From: Trissonchulus latispiculum
Taxonomy: Eukaryota; Nematoda; Enoplea; Enoplida; Ironidae
Direction: 5' to 3'
Assembly (NCBI GenBank): GCA_030248195.1
Contig: JASAND010020851.1
Location: 35,797-99,796 of the forward strand
DNA length: 64,000 nt
Positions 45,000 to 56,707 of this stretch are shown here, piece after piece; position 1 is the first letter of the stretch, and the number at the start of each line of letters is the position of its first letter. The translations under genes and the position numbers were made by a program. The notes under the pieces are model-generated. The model worked only from the letters and a program-made list of their open reading frames with translations, was not told the origin of the DNA and ran no database searches.

Positions 45000-45080
45000 G
45001 AGGAGAAGCAAGTGGAGTGGCGCAAAAAACGACTGCAGATCATTCACCAGATGTTGGATCAGGAAAGAAACCATCTGGAG
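45000..45080 (+). CDS. ARHGEF11/12-like: RhoGEF gene, coiled-coil exon
   Basis: An 81-nt exon, phase 0 in and out, donor GTACGT. It encodes EEKQVEWRKKRLQI followed by IHQMLDQERNHLE. This heptad-like, charged helix resembles the coiled-coil segment that follows the PDZ linker in LARG/PDZ-RhoGEF. Another frame is open across the exon and would give phase 1 joins, but its sequence is Gly/Ser/Lys-rich and unlike the family. In relatives the coiled coil continues for another about 30 residues, so the next exon is probably one I have not identified. Confidence 0.72.
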
Positions 45081-46612
45081 GTACGTATATACTGAAAAGT
45101 TTAGAATACAAGGCCTCATTGTTAGTACAATTCATTCATTTATATACTTTTAGGTAAGTTTCTGCCTTAAATGTCACTGCACAATGGATACAGTATTGTA
45201 TTTATACACTTTTTATCCTATGGCGTTTTTATATCGGTAAATTATGCCTAAATTTAGAGCAGTCTTTAGACTTTTTTCCTGTCCTGAAGTGTCAGCAGAC
45301 TACTTAGTGGAAAGTGGGCTAAGAAGGATAGGTATTTAGTGAACTGCTACATTCTGTTCTGGGTAGGTTGCCTTATACCCTTAACCCGAGGGGAAATTAG
45401 GTCTTAAATGGTTCTCCCAGCTACCTATGTACCTATATTCGTACCTGTGCCGAGGAATGATTAATTGACACAGTCTTATTCAAGTCACCCCTTCCCCCTC
45501 CCTTCAATCCCCGCATTCCCTCCTCATTTTCTTTCTGTCCTCCTAAATTTTAATCTTGGAACAGTTTGTCATGCTCGTTTGCTGACATTTGATGCCGGTG
45601 GGGGAGGTATGGTGAGCTGGATATATTTTAGACGAAAAAGTGGGTTGGGTGGGATAAAATGGGCTACAAATTCTCAAAAAATGTGTATATGCTGCGCTAA
45701 GCTAAACTTAAAACGGCCCAAAAATTAAGTTTAGTACATTTCAAGAGGATACGAGTTTTTGTCCAAAAATTCAGGCGAAGATGGAAAATTTTTGTAAATT
45801 TTGACCAATTCTCCTGAAAGTTTTAGCAATTTTTGGCACTTCAGGTAAGTGGGGAGAAGCCCAAAAACAATGGGTTGGGCTGCACAACCAGCAGTAGTTC
45901 GTTGAATTGTAAGAAGCTCCCTACCTGTTTGCAGCGGATAGAATTCCTGTTTCAATCTGTCTTTAGCTTTCTTATTCATTTCCTGCTTCTCCGATTTTTG
46001 AATTTCCGTAATTTTTCATCATTTGATTATCTTTCGATCATGTGCTTTCATCATAGCAGTGCTCGGACTGTTCCTGCTTTTCCTACTTTTTTCCTACTTT
46101 TTCGCATGTTCCTACTTTTTTCCTACTTTGGGTCAAGAATTCCTACTTTTTCCTACTTTTTTTCTCTGAAAGACGAAATCGGCCTGATTTGACTGTAAAT
46201 TGTCCAAAAATCGGTTAGCAGTTTCTGCACAAAACCTAAAACTTTGGAACGTTTTTCTAAAAGATCCCCCCATTTTGGGTCAGCCATGAAATCAATTTCG
46301 AGCCCTCCATAAATTTTGGCCTAGAAATAAGCCAGGTCATTAAAACAAAAATAGCTTTCACAAGGGTCAGGGTTATTTGACCACTCACTCAGGTGTTGAG
46401 GCTACTCTCATAGAAAGTATCAAGTTGCTGAATGCTATGGAAACGTATTTACAAGCCTTCAAAAAGAATTTTTGAATTAGGAAAGGAGGGTTCAAAATGC
46501 CAAAACTGCACAAATGTTGCTTGATTTAGCTCAAATTTTGTATGGTGAGCAAGTTAGGCCAGAGTTGGACATGGACACATTTTTATTGACCGCGACCGCC
46601 CCGCGACCGGCC

Positions 46613-47034
46613 CTGGGCTTTTTCTAGGCGAAAAAAAGTGGGGGTGGGGAGAGTGGGGGGGAGCCCCCCCCCACTAGTGGGGGGGGGGGAACCCAAAAGT
46701 GGGGGGGGGAATCTAAAGTGGTCTAAAATCGCTAAAAATGCGGTAAAAATAGCCTGTTTTCTACATATACTGCTATAACTATGCTTAAAAGTGCTCAAAA
46801 ATTGAGTTTGAGTACCAAAATAGACGATTTTTGACCAAAAAATTCCGGCGAAGCCGGAAAATTTTTGAAAATTTTGACCAAAAATCCTTAAAATTTGGCA
46901 TTTTCTGGGCACCTTATTTTGAGTGGGGGGGGGAAGCCCAAAAAAGTGGGGGTGGGGCCGAGTGGGGGGGGGGAAGGGGTCGAGTGGGGGGGGAACCCAA
47001 AAAGTGGGCCCCCCCCCCCACTAAAAAAAGCCCA
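46613..47034. mobile_element. CTGGGCTT G-tract MITE, copy 2 (left foldback arm)
   Basis: Ends CTGGGCTTTTTCTAG and TAAAAAAAGCCCAG; long G and C runs; hairpin TTCCGGC-GAA-GCCGGAA at 46843-46859. GACCG occurs next to both ends. Confidence 0.7.
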
Positions 47035-47606
47035 GGACCGCACACTTCGTGACCGCGACCGCCCGCGTCCGCGACCGCAACACTCAGGCTTTCATGACCG
47101 CAAAAGTTTAAGTTATTAACCTTCAATTCTATGCAAAAAATCCATTTTTCGCATATTTTTAAGGTATTTACAATGTTTTTACAGATATATTACCGCAGTC
47201 CGTATACATATATACCGTTTAGGGGCAGCTTAGATATATATTTTTTCAACAGCGCAATTGAAAATTACACACTTTGGTTTCGTTGCTGTATTTGGAGTGT
47301 TCGGTAGTTGAATTCTGTGGGCAGGGTGTCTTTTCTTTCACGTTTGGGTTGATCTATCAGCCGAACCGCAGCGGCAGTATACTACCTAAATTAACACTGC
47401 TTAATGCTTTGGTTTCCCTCCCTTCGAGTATATTTAACCTTTAATACTCATCAAATCTTATGGCATTGATTGAAACTTTCGGAACTTAATGATTGAATTG
47501 AATTGAACTGAATTGATTGAACGTTAGTTAGCTAGCTCAAAAACCTTCCATTCTGGCATCTATGTAATGTACGGATATTGAAATTCCTACTTTTTGATTA
47601 TCACGA

Positions 47607-50035
47607 AGAGCTACTAATTTACGATCCTGTCAATTGTCACTTGAAACAAAAGGTGCAAATTTCAGCAAAGATGCGAAAGTGGTCGCGGAGTCCGTAAACT
47701 TGATAATTTAAAATCTGTTTTTGCTGATAGCTCATAGAAACGAACAGAAACCGGCATAAAATCAAGACATTTACAGAATTGAAATTTGACAAAAAGGTGT
47801 TAAATGCAAATTAAAAACTCGTAACTAGAGTAAGTACTGACAGTCCTGTCCAACCACCCAAAATGTTCTACTAAAATAACAAAATAAACAACAAATTTGT
47901 TGCTGATAAAAGAAGTAAAATTTTGAAAAAAATATGAAATTTTTATTACAAATTGGATCAAATTACCACGATTTGATAGAAATTTGCGGTCATTGCGGTC
48001 ATAAAAATTTGACCATGACCGCAACCGCCCGCGGGTACCCGCGGGTACCCGCGACCGCGTCCAACTCTGAGTTAGGCTCTGCCGGCTCGCGTGCAGAATT
48101 TCAGCCCGCGTGCTATTTTCTATTGCCCAAACTGGGAAGGGTTTTTACAACTTCAAAAATACTTTTGAACGGTTACATGATCTTCTTGAAATGCTTGAGA
48201 TGTATATATGAGGAATTGGGGTTAGTTTGCTCCTAAAAAAGTAGAGCGGAAAACGTAGATTTTTCCGGTTTTTTCGGCTTTTTCTCCGAAGTTCTATACC
48301 TGTCAGAACCATACATGTGCTTGGGGGGGCCCCCAGAGGGGTCCCTCACCCCCTCAGAATCTGGATTTTTCCGGTTTTTTTGGCAACTTTTGGGCTTTTT
48401 CCGGCTCACCCCCCCCCCGCGAACTTCCCCTCCTGCACATGTCTGGTCAGAACGTCTCAACATTTGTTTCTATAACATTTGTAGCCTGTCTTAACGAATA
48501 TATCTGTATGTAAACGCCATATGAAAACTTTTATTTATCTTTTCGACATATCCAATCTTTTGAAAACTTTTGCCCAAACGAAGTTTCAACAGTCTGTGGG
48601 CGCAATCCCAGTTACCTTAGTTTCTGGGAGCAGTGAGGAGCATAGGTTAACGGGGGAGGGGGAACGGGGGGATCTTGAGGGGGTCCAAGCCCCTCTCCCA
48701 AACCCGAACAAGGTACAAGCCCTATCGCCGCCGGGGACAAGAAGAGGAATAAAAATGGCCAATGGGTAACTAAAATAGCCTAAATTAGTTTTTACACTAA
48801 AATTTCATAAAATGTTTGCTAAATTAATGTCATATTTAATTAGTTTTTTCGGGAAAATTGGGCTAAATTTTGAAATTTTTTCTAAAAATTGAAGATTTTT
48901 GCAAATTTTGATACAAAATCGCAAATTTTATTAAATTTAACGTTAATTTTTGGAAAACATTTACAAATTAATTCTTGAGGTACAAATTTTCGTTGAAGAT
49001 ACATACAAGCCCGCCCCCACAAAATTTTTTGGGGACAAGACCCCCAGGTCCCGACCCTCCTATGTTAATGTATGGTGAGGAGGACTTTCAAATAATTTTC
49101 TGTATGTATAATTTTTTGTCTGTCACAACTTTGGATTTTGGATGTAAGTATAAAGTTCGCTTGCTACAGTTTCCATTTACAAAAGATCTGCCACAAGGCA
49201 AGTTTTGTCCTTGCGGGCAAAAGCAGGCTGGGGGCTTCAGTGTTGAAGCAACAAAGAACAGTGGTCTGTTGTAACTAATAGCAAAGCTGTTGGCTGAAGT
49301 GTTTAAATTGACCAGTTAATTGCAAAAATATTGAGTTTCCTCGAACTGACAATAATACTTCATAAAGCTGAGCTGTTTGTGAAAAATTAAGAAAAGTTCG
49401 GGCTTCAAAATAAGAGCAATTTCAAAGCAAAGCTAATGATTTGGAAAACATGAACAAATTTTAAGAAAAACCACAAAAATTTAATTTGAACACTTCTAAA
49501 ACTTAACAGAATGATTGCATTTTTCCGACTTCTTTCCGTGTTTCTGACCCTTCGGAACAAAGGAAAAACGGAGAAAACATTTTTTCTGGGACTTTTTTCC
49601 GATGCCAGCCCTGTGAGGAATTGATTGGGCCATACAAAAAAAGCTGCTTAATGCTGTTTTGTTGAAGGCAAGATTAGATAACTTGCTCGGCAAAATCTGT
49701 TATGAAGTCTGAGAATTCCTACTTTTTTGTCAAAATTCCTACTTTTTGTTCCTACTTTTTCCTACTTTTTTGAAAAATTGTTCCTACTTTTTTCCTACTT
49801 TTCCAAAATTGCGATGTCCGATGCCTGTCATAGCTTATTTGCCCGGTTTGTGCTTTGTGGTAGCACACCATATCTGTCCTCATGACGATTTTAGGATTGT
49901 GGCTGGACTTGAGTTGTTATCGCTGACTAGTTCGAAGCTCCGTATACTACCTAAAGTACTATTACAATTGATAGATTCCACAGATTATGGTATACCATGG
50001 TTGTACTTTTAGTAAAAGTTTTCTCTTCGTAAAAA
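47607..50035. other. Central spacer of the foldback
   Basis: It holds another GACCGC/CCCGCGGGTACC-rich block (47990-48060) and the TTAAC MITE copy at 48648-49066; the rest is AT-rich. No gene recognised. Confidence 0.5.
48648..49066. mobile_element. TTAAC-ended MITE, copy 2
   Basis: Reverse orientation relative to 14436-14864: TTAACGGGGG at one end, CCTATGTTAA at the other, with shared GGTACAAGCCCTATCG. Confidence 0.5.
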
Positions 50036-50596
50036 TCAAAAAGTAGGAATTTCAATATTCGTACATTAGATGCCAGAATGGAAGGTTTTGAGCTAGCTAA
50101 CTAACGTTCAATCAATTCAGTTCAATTAAATTCGATCATTAACTTCCGAAAGTTTCAATCAATGCCATAATATTTGATGAGTATTAAAGGTTAAATATAC
50201 TCGAAGGGAGGGAAACCAAAGCATTAAGCAGGTATATGTATAGGTAGTATGTATACTGCCGCTGCGGTTCGGTTGGTATATCAACCCAAACGTAAAGAAA
50301 AGACACTCTGCACACAGAATTCTACTACCGAACACTCCAAATACAGCAACGAAACCAAATTGTGTAATTTTCAATTGCGCTGTTGAAAAAAATATATATC
50401 TAAGCTGACCGTAAACGGTATATATGTATACAGACTGCTTTAATATAGCTGTAAAAACATTGTAAATACCCTAAAAATATGCTAAAAATGGATTTTTTGC
50501 ATATAATTGAAGGTAACTTAAACTTTTGCGGTCATGAAATGGGCCTGCGGGCTGCTGTCGCGGACGCGGGCGGTCGCGGTCACGACGTCTGCGGTC

Positions 50597-51020
50597 CTGG
50601 GCTTTTTTTGGTGGGGGGGGGGGGGGGGGGGGGGGGATCCGCCCCACGCCCCCACTCGACCCCTTCCCCCCCCCACTCGGCCCCACCCCCACATGCATGG
50701 GCTTCCCCCCCCCCACTCAAAATAAGGTGCCCACAAAAAGCCAAATTTTAAGGATTTTTTGGTCAAAATTTTCAAAAATTTTCCGGCTTCGCCGAATTTT
50801 TGGTCAAAAATCGTCTATTTTGGTACTCAAACTCAATTTTTGAGCACTTTTAAGCATAGTTATAGCAGTATATGTAGAAAACAGGCTATTTTTACCGCAT
50901 TTTTAGCGATTTTAGACCACTTTAGATTCCCCCCCGCACACGGGTTCCCCCCCCCCCACTAGTGGGGGGGCTCACCCCACTCTCCCCACCCCCACTTTTT
51001 TTCGCCTAGAAAAAGCCCAG
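50597..51020. mobile_element. CTGGGCTT G-tract MITE, copy 3 (right foldback arm)
   Basis: Inverted counterpart of 46613-47034, with a G run of about 23 nt at 50612-50636 and the hairpin TTCCGGC-TTC-GCCG at 50781. Confidence 0.7.
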
Positions 51021-52310
51021 GGCCGGTCGCGGGGCGGTCGCGGTCAATAAAAATGTGTCCATGTCCAACTCTGGCCTAACTTGCTCACCATACAAAATTT
51101 GAGCTAAATCAAGCAACATTTGTGCAGTTTTGGCATTTTGAACCCTTTCTAATTCAAAAATTCTTTTTGAAGGCTTGTAAATACGTTTCCATAGCATTCA
51201 GCAACTTGATACTTTCTATGAGGAAGTAGCCTCAACACCTGAGTGAGTGGTCAAATAACCCTGACCCTTGTGAAAGCTATTTTTGTTTTAATATTCTGGC
51301 TTATTTCTAGGCCAAAATTTATGGAGGGCTCGAAATTGATTTCATGGCTGACCCAAAATGGGGGATCTTTTAGAAAAACGTTCCAAAGTTTTAGGTTTTG
51401 TGCAGAAACTGCTAACCGATTTTTGGACAATTTACAGTCAAATCAGGCCGATTTCTCTTTCAGAGAAAAAAAGTAGGAAAAGTAGGAATTCTTGACCCAA
51501 AGTAGGAAAAAAGTAGGAATTGCGAAAGAAGTAGGAAAAAGTAGGAAAAGCAGGAGCAGTCCGAGCACTGCTATGATGAAAGCACATGATCGAAAGATAA
51601 TCAAATGATGAAAAATTACGGAAATTCAAAAATCGGAGAAGCAGGAAATGAATAAAGCTAAAGACAGATTGAAACAGGAATTCTATCCGCTGCAAACAGG
51701 TAAGGGAGCTGCCGATTCAACGAACTACTGCTGGTTGTGCAGCCCAACCCATTGTTTTTGGGCTTCTCCCCCTTACCTGAAGTGCCAAAAATTGCTAAAA
51801 CTTTCAGGAGAATTGGTCAAAATTTACAAAAATTTTCCATCTTCGCCTGAATTTTTGGACAAAAACTCGTATCCTCTTGAAATGTACTAAACTTAATTTT
51901 TGGGCCGTTTTAAGTTTAGCTTAGCGCAGCATATACACATTTTTTTGAGAATTTGTAGCCCATTTTATCCCACCCAACATAGGTGGTGAATCTCAAGATA
52001 ACCGGTTTTATCTTGATTTCTATCTCGATTTTGTTGTTGAAAATGTGAGCAGCAGAATGAAGATATAGGTATGGGGGAAATGCGTAGCGTACGGACGTAG
52101 GAAAATTTAGATTCTTGGCCGCATAATATATATGAATGACATGAAAGAAGGAAACAGGAGGGGGGGTTATAGTAACGCAGTCCTTCCTATTGTTTTGTGT
52201 ACTGAAATATCTGGATTTTTAAGCTGTTCTGCGTACCTAGATATGTCTGCATATTGTAAATTAAACTAAATTAATTGTCTTTTTACAGTAAAAATTTTTG
52301 TTTATTTCAG

Positions 52311-52387
52311 GGGATTCTGATGCGGAAGAAGGGGCTCTGTTCCTGGGTGCTGATTCCAAGTATGGGAATATGGCCCTTTATGAAGAG
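52311..52387 (+). CDS. ARHGEF11/12-like: RhoGEF gene, acidic exon
   Basis: A 77-nt exon between acceptor GTTTATTTCAG and donor GTACGT. In phase 1 it encodes GDSDAEEGALFLGADSKYG then NMALYEE, exiting in phase 0. Phase 0 is also open but gives an unlikely basic/hydrophobic peptide. The phase 1 entry does not match the phase 0 exit of 45000-45080, consistent with a missed exon between them. Assignment rests on splice signals and position; no domain is seen. Confidence 0.6.
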
Positions 52388-52750
52388 GTACGTTTATATA
52401 TATATATTTATATATATACGTATATATATATTTTTTTATATATAAATTCTACGCACATACTTATGTATTTGTTAAGGGTGTATTTACATGGAGTTGGGGG
52501 GGGCGAAGTTAACCCGAGATTTTTGGGTACCAAAATTTTTGCCAAAAGTAGGCAAATTTTCAAGGTTCGCTAAAGTTGGCTGTCTTTAGCCTAAATCCAG
52601 GCCGGGGCCACCCGATTTTTTTTGAAAACAAATTCACAAAAACCCAGTTCGAACTTGTACGTTTTCGCTACAGCCACCGTAATTGTGTTTCTGGTGATAT
52701 TAACGTTGTTTTAGAGCTTTTAACCCCAAAAACTATAATAACTTGTACAC

Positions 52751-53880
52751 TAGCGTAGATACGGGGGGGCGGGGGGGGCGGCTGCCCTCCCCGAAAAAAT
52801 GGCTTTGCCCCCCTGAAAAATTGGGCAAAAGAAAAATTTTACGCCCGCGCGGAGCGCGGGCGTTTGACTTTATTAGAAACATGCACAACTTGTACATTAA
52901 TGCTTCAAATTAGTTCAACGTTGACGCATTTTGTATACCACTAAAAGGTTTCGCGCCTCCGGCGCGAATTTTGTCTATATATTTAGATTATTTTTCATTA
53001 AGCATGCTAGCTGTATAAATAGTTGCTTTGCAGTTTTGTTATATATCTGCGTTATTCCCAACATCATCAGCCTTGGCATAATTGGTTGATATGATCAGAA
53101 TACGCAGTTCTTAATGGGAGCACAGTAAATGTAGAAAATAGCAAATAATGATACAAAATGTTGTTAGACAATTGATAAATCATTGTAAAGAATTAAATGT
53201 TCCAATAGCGTTTAATGGCGAAATTTAAAAAGTTTCTCAACTTCAGGGGGGCTCCTGGCTTTTTCCTAGGCAAAAATTTCTGGGGATGGGAAGTCTGGGG
53301 GGCGGTCCCCCCCCAGGTCTGGGCGGGCACAGATTTCTGGGGGGGGAAGAAAATTTTTTCAAAAATGCTTAAAAAATAGCTATTTTTTGCTGCTGAGCTA
53401 AAATATTAACTATTTTTAACCTCAACTTCAGCTCAAAATAGCTAAAAAATGCTTGAAAATAGGTAAAAATCCGGCGAAGCCGGAAAAATTTTTCAAATTT
53501 TCCTATTTTTCCGGGCACTTTAGAGTTCTGGGGGGGGAAGGCCCGAATCCTGGGGGGCGGCGATTCTGGGGGGGCGACCCAAGTCTGGGGGGGGGGACGA
53601 AATTCTGGGGGGGGCCGCCCGACCACCCCCCCCCCCCCTGTAGGAAAAAGCCAGGGGCTCCGCCCCCCAGACCCCCCGTTTTGTGTTTAGGATTTCGTTT
53701 TCAGTTGTAACAAGTCAAAAACATGAACCAAGGAAGACTTGAATGAATATGACAACTTGCAGTATAATATGTACGCAGTGTGCATGCAGTTATTACGCAA
53801 AATAAAAAATTTTACCCCCCCCCCCTCAAAAGTCGTCGGTCAAAACCGCCCCCCCCTGAAATTTTTTTGTACCTACGCTA
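52751..53880. mobile_element. TAGCGTAG-ended MITE with nested G-tract MITE
   Basis: Ends TAGCGTAGATAC and GTACCTACGCTA are inverted; inside lie G/C runs. Two stable hairpins: ACGCCCGCGC-GGA-GCGCGGGCGT (52841-52863) and TTCGCGCC-TCC-GGCGCGAA (52950-52968). The MITE at 53255-53655 is inserted in it. Confidence 0.6.
53255..53655. mobile_element. CTGGCTT G-tract MITE, copy 4
   Basis: Inverted ends CTGGCTTTTTCCTA and TAGGAAAAAGCCAG; 5-bp repeat GGCTC on both sides (53250-53254, 53656-53660); hairpin TCCGGC-GAA-GCCGGA at 53470-53484. Confidence 0.75.
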
Positions 53881-53891
53881 CTGAACTTGTA

Positions 53892-54968
53892 TATTATGTA
53901 GGGGCGCGATAGCGCCCCTACATAATATGGGTATAAGGGCGTCTGCGCGGCCCTCTGGAGACCGTGTTGGCCTGGTGCCAGCTAATTAGAGGTCCGGCGG
54001 TGGTAAGAAGGTTACCATCGTAAACAACTCGAGTAGTACTACAAGTACCACCATACTTTTGGTTCGAATTCGAAACTTCGAAGTTTTGCACTAGGCGATA
54101 GTTACCGTGCGTTTGTTTTTTCTCGGTGAATAACGCTTATTGGAAATGCATTTTACGGCTAAGTGTTGGATATATTATATTACGGCATATATAGTAAATC
54201 GACTACGCTCGTTTCAATGGCCATATCGCCGAAACCGACGGAAGTGACCACTGGTCACTACAGCCTACGGGGCCTCTTGACCACTGGTCAAACGGCCTAA
54301 AACTGCGTTTTTCGGCGTTTTGGTCGGGGGCATATATAGTAAATCGACTACGCTCGTTTCAATGGGCATATCGCCGAGACCGACGGAAGTGACCACTGGT
54401 CACTTCATCCTATGGGGCCTATTGACCACTGGTCAAACGGCCTAAAACTGCGTTTTTCGGCGGGCGCATATATAGTAAATCGACTACGCTCGTTTCAATG
54501 GGCATATCGCCAAAACCGGCTGAATTGACCACTGGTCAAACGGCCTAAAACTGCGTTTTTCGGCGTTTTGATCGGGGTCATATATAGTAAATCGACTACG
54601 CTCGTTTCAATGGGCATATTGCGAAATTGAGGGAAGTGACCTGTGGTCACTGCGGTCTATGGGGCCTATTGACCAGTGGTCAAACCCCTTAAAACAGCGT
54701 TTTGCGGCGTTTTGGTTGGTGACATATATAGTAAATCCACTACGCTCGTTTCAATGGGCATATTGCCGAAATCGATGGAGTGACCAGTGGTCACTACGGT
54801 CTATGGGGCCTATTGACCAGTGGTCAAACCCCTTAAAACAGCGTTTTTCGGCGTTTTGTTGGGGGCATATATTGTAAATCGACTACGCTCGTTTAGCATG
54901 GCACTGTTCAAGCTCCTTGTATCCATTACCGCATTGCTGGAAAGGGATCCTTTAAAATGACAGAAGGA
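53892..54968 (+). mobile_element. Helitron-like 5' part H3 (AATATGGG type) with minisatellite
   Basis: It opens with the longest 5' hairpin of the set: 16-bp arms (53892-53907 and 53912-53927) around GATA, overlapping AATATGGG at 53924-53931. The start is TT instead of TC, so the exact terminus is uncertain. An array follows at 54186-54895. The next segment is a 3' tail of matching type but in the opposite orientation (54969-55145), so a complete element is not present as one unit. Confidence 0.7.
54186..54895 (+). repeat. Minisatellite array of about 144 bp in H3
   Basis: CATATATAGTAAAT (or close variant) begins at 54186, 54331, 54467, 54579, 54723 and 54866. Most units hold two palindromes, GTGACCACTGGTCAC and TTGACCASTGGTCAA. 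The same unit occurs in H4. Confidence 0.88.
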
Positions 54969-55145
54969 CAAGAAATAAAAATGCTCCTCTGGAGCATGAA
55001 AAAGTAATATGGGTGATGGTGAGATTGCAAAATCAAGAGAGGACTAGTCTTTAAAATGCTTAATATGGGGCTAGGTTAAAAAATAGAAGAGGACTAGGTT
55101 GTTAGCGAATTAATATGGGCACAGCTTCGCCGAACAACCCATATT
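54969..55145 (-). other. Helitron 3' tail of AATATGGG type, inverted relative to H3
   Basis: The minus strand reads AATATGGG (55145 to 55138), then CCCATATT at 55112, 55062 and 55006, a hairpin ATGCTCC-AGA-GGAGCAT (54997 to 54981), and TTTTATTTCTTG ending at 54969, next to T. The hairpin about 12 nt from the terminus is the classical Helitron 3' feature. Confidence 0.8.
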
Positions 55146-55295
55146 CGCGGGATTTCACGTTTCGTCTTAGCTTAGAGCTATCAATGTCAGTCAATAAAAA
55201 ATTTAAGTAGTTGAATACTCATCGAATATAGCTGTTTGCATGTACTGTTAGGCTAGCTGCTAGGAATATATACGTAAATTATCATTTTGTTGTGT

Positions 55296-56640
55296 TGAAT
55301 ACAAGAATACAAGAATACAAGAATTTTATTTCCAAAGTTATAAGCAACGGAAAAGACAACGCAGATTCACAATTTATTCAAGTATATAATATATATGTAC
55401 CAGAGATGCAGACAGAAATACAAATGCATACATATATTTTACTTATAAACACGTAGATACTTGCACAGTATGCTTTTACAGCTTTTCAATCCTTCTTTAA
55501 AATCAAGGACATTTTTGCTAAGAATAATGCGTTCAGGTAATGCATTCCAGGGACCTATTACTCGACAGGCAAAGGAAAATTTTAATAAATCAGTAGAAAA
55601 CTTTGGGCATTTTAGTTTAAGCAAATGACCCCGACTTTCGTAAGGTATGGAAGCAAAGACAAAAAGCTCAGAAGGAGCGATAACAGTATATCCGAAAATT
55701 ATCTTATATAATAATACCAAATCCACAAACATGCGTTCGAGCTCTAAAGTGGTGAGACCAAGCAGTTCACACTGAGTTTTATAATTGTACTGGTTTAAAT
55801 AAATAAAAGAAGAACAGAAAGTAATTTGCACTTTTTCGATTTCCTTTATATCTTTTATAAGCCATGGATTCCAAATTTCAGAAGCGTAAAACAATATCGG
55901 TAGAACGTAGGCTTTGTACAATTTAACTCTCACCGCAGTATCATCAGATACAAAATTGCGAAAAATTAGAGATAAAACCGATCTTGCTTTGTTACACATT
56001 TTAGCGATATGGGTTGAGAATTTTAGATTATTTACCATCCAAACTCCAAGATCCGTGTACCCTTCAACGCCCACGAGCACTTCACTTGCATAACTGTAAT
56101 TAAATTTCGGATTATTACGACCGACATGCAAAATAACAGTTTTTGGGATCGATACGGTTAACTGCCAATCAGACACCCATTTCTCGAAACTATTTAGCAA
56201 ATTCTGTAGAACGTTTTGTCGATCAATACCAGAGACAAACATTTTTATATCATCCGCATAAGCACAACAACAATCATTATTGTTAAGGAAAAGAAACTCA
56301 TTAATAAAAACCAAAAATAATGTCGGACCACATACTGAACCTTGAGGGACACCGCTAACTACAGTACTCCAGTTTGAAAAAGATTCATTTAAACGAACTC
56401 TTTGTCGCCTTCCAGAGACAAAAGCAGATATAAGGTTTAAAAATTTCCCAGAAAACCCATAAGACTCAAGTCTATGTAGTAGTTTTGGAATTGAGAGAGA
56501 GTTGAAAGCTTTTTTCAGATCAATGTATACAATATCTAGAAGCAATTTAGAATCCATAGAGAGCTTGGCTTGAACCCGGTTCCTTGAAGTTAGTCGATCG
56601 AAGTTTTTTCTCCAAAACCCTGGAATTATCATTGGGCAAT
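55296..56640 (-). mobile_element. 5'-truncated LINE of CR1/L2-group type
   Basis: One 397-codon RT frame is followed by a short 3' UTR ending in three copies of the 8-mer ATTCTTGT (55301-55324 on +, ACAAGAAT), as in CR1/L2-group elements, which end in short repeats. The 5' part is lost. Confidence 0.8.
55439..56632 (-). CDS. Reverse transcriptase C-terminal part of a LINE
   Basis: 397 codons without a stop. Motifs are IVYIDLKKAFNSL, SGVPQGSVCGPTLFLVFINE, the catalytic CAYADDIKMF, and the C-terminal FACRVIGPWNALPERII motif typical of CR1/L2/Rex-like elements. The endonuclease and the first RT motifs are missing, and the first ATG is unlikely to be the original start. A recent but dead-on-arrival copy is likely. 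RNase H is absent. Confidence 0.85.
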   Translation of the reverse strand: MIIPGFWRKNFDRLTSRNRVQAKLSMDSKLLLDIVYIDLKKAFNSLSIPKLLHRLESYGFSGKFLNLISAFVSGRRQRVRLNESFSNWSTVVSGVPQGSVCGPTLFLVFINEFLFLNNNDCCCAYADDIKMFVSGIDRQNVLQNLLNSFEKWVSDWQLTVSIPKTVILHVGRNNPKFNYSYASEVLVGVEGYTDLGVWMVNNLKFSTHIAKMCNKARSVLSLIFRNFVSDDTAVRVKLYKAYVLPILFYASEIWNPWLIKDIKEIEKVQITFCSSFIYLNQYNYKTQCELLGLTTLELERMFVDLVLLYKIIFGYTVIAPSELFVFASIPYESRGHLLKLKCPKFSTDLLKFSFACRVIGPWNALPERIILSKNVLDFKEGLKSCKSILCKYLRVYK

Positions 56641-56707
56641 GGGCATCATTTATATATCATTTGAAAACTCTTGAAGAGTTGAACAGCTTTTGTAATAGAA
56701 TCGATAT

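Larger units (their letters stand above)
45643..51981. mobile_element. 6.3-kb foldback element with arms of about 1.95 kb
   Basis: 45643-47606 is inverted relative to 50036-51981 with only scattered differences and small indels, separated by about 2.4 kb. The outer ends are TTGGGTGGGATAAAATGGG and its inverse. Each arm contains one CTGGGCTT G-tract MITE in the corresponding place, flanked by GACCGC-rich repeats. No transposase seen. It lies in the intron between exons 45000 and 52311. Ordinary inverted duplication instead of transposition cannot be excluded. Confidence 0.8.

Noticed and set aside
44810..45157. Frame giving a Gly/Ser/Lys-rich peptide over exon 45000-45080
   Set aside because: It would solve the phase mismatch with 52311, but the peptide is unlike the family, whereas the phase 0 frame gives a convincing coiled coil.
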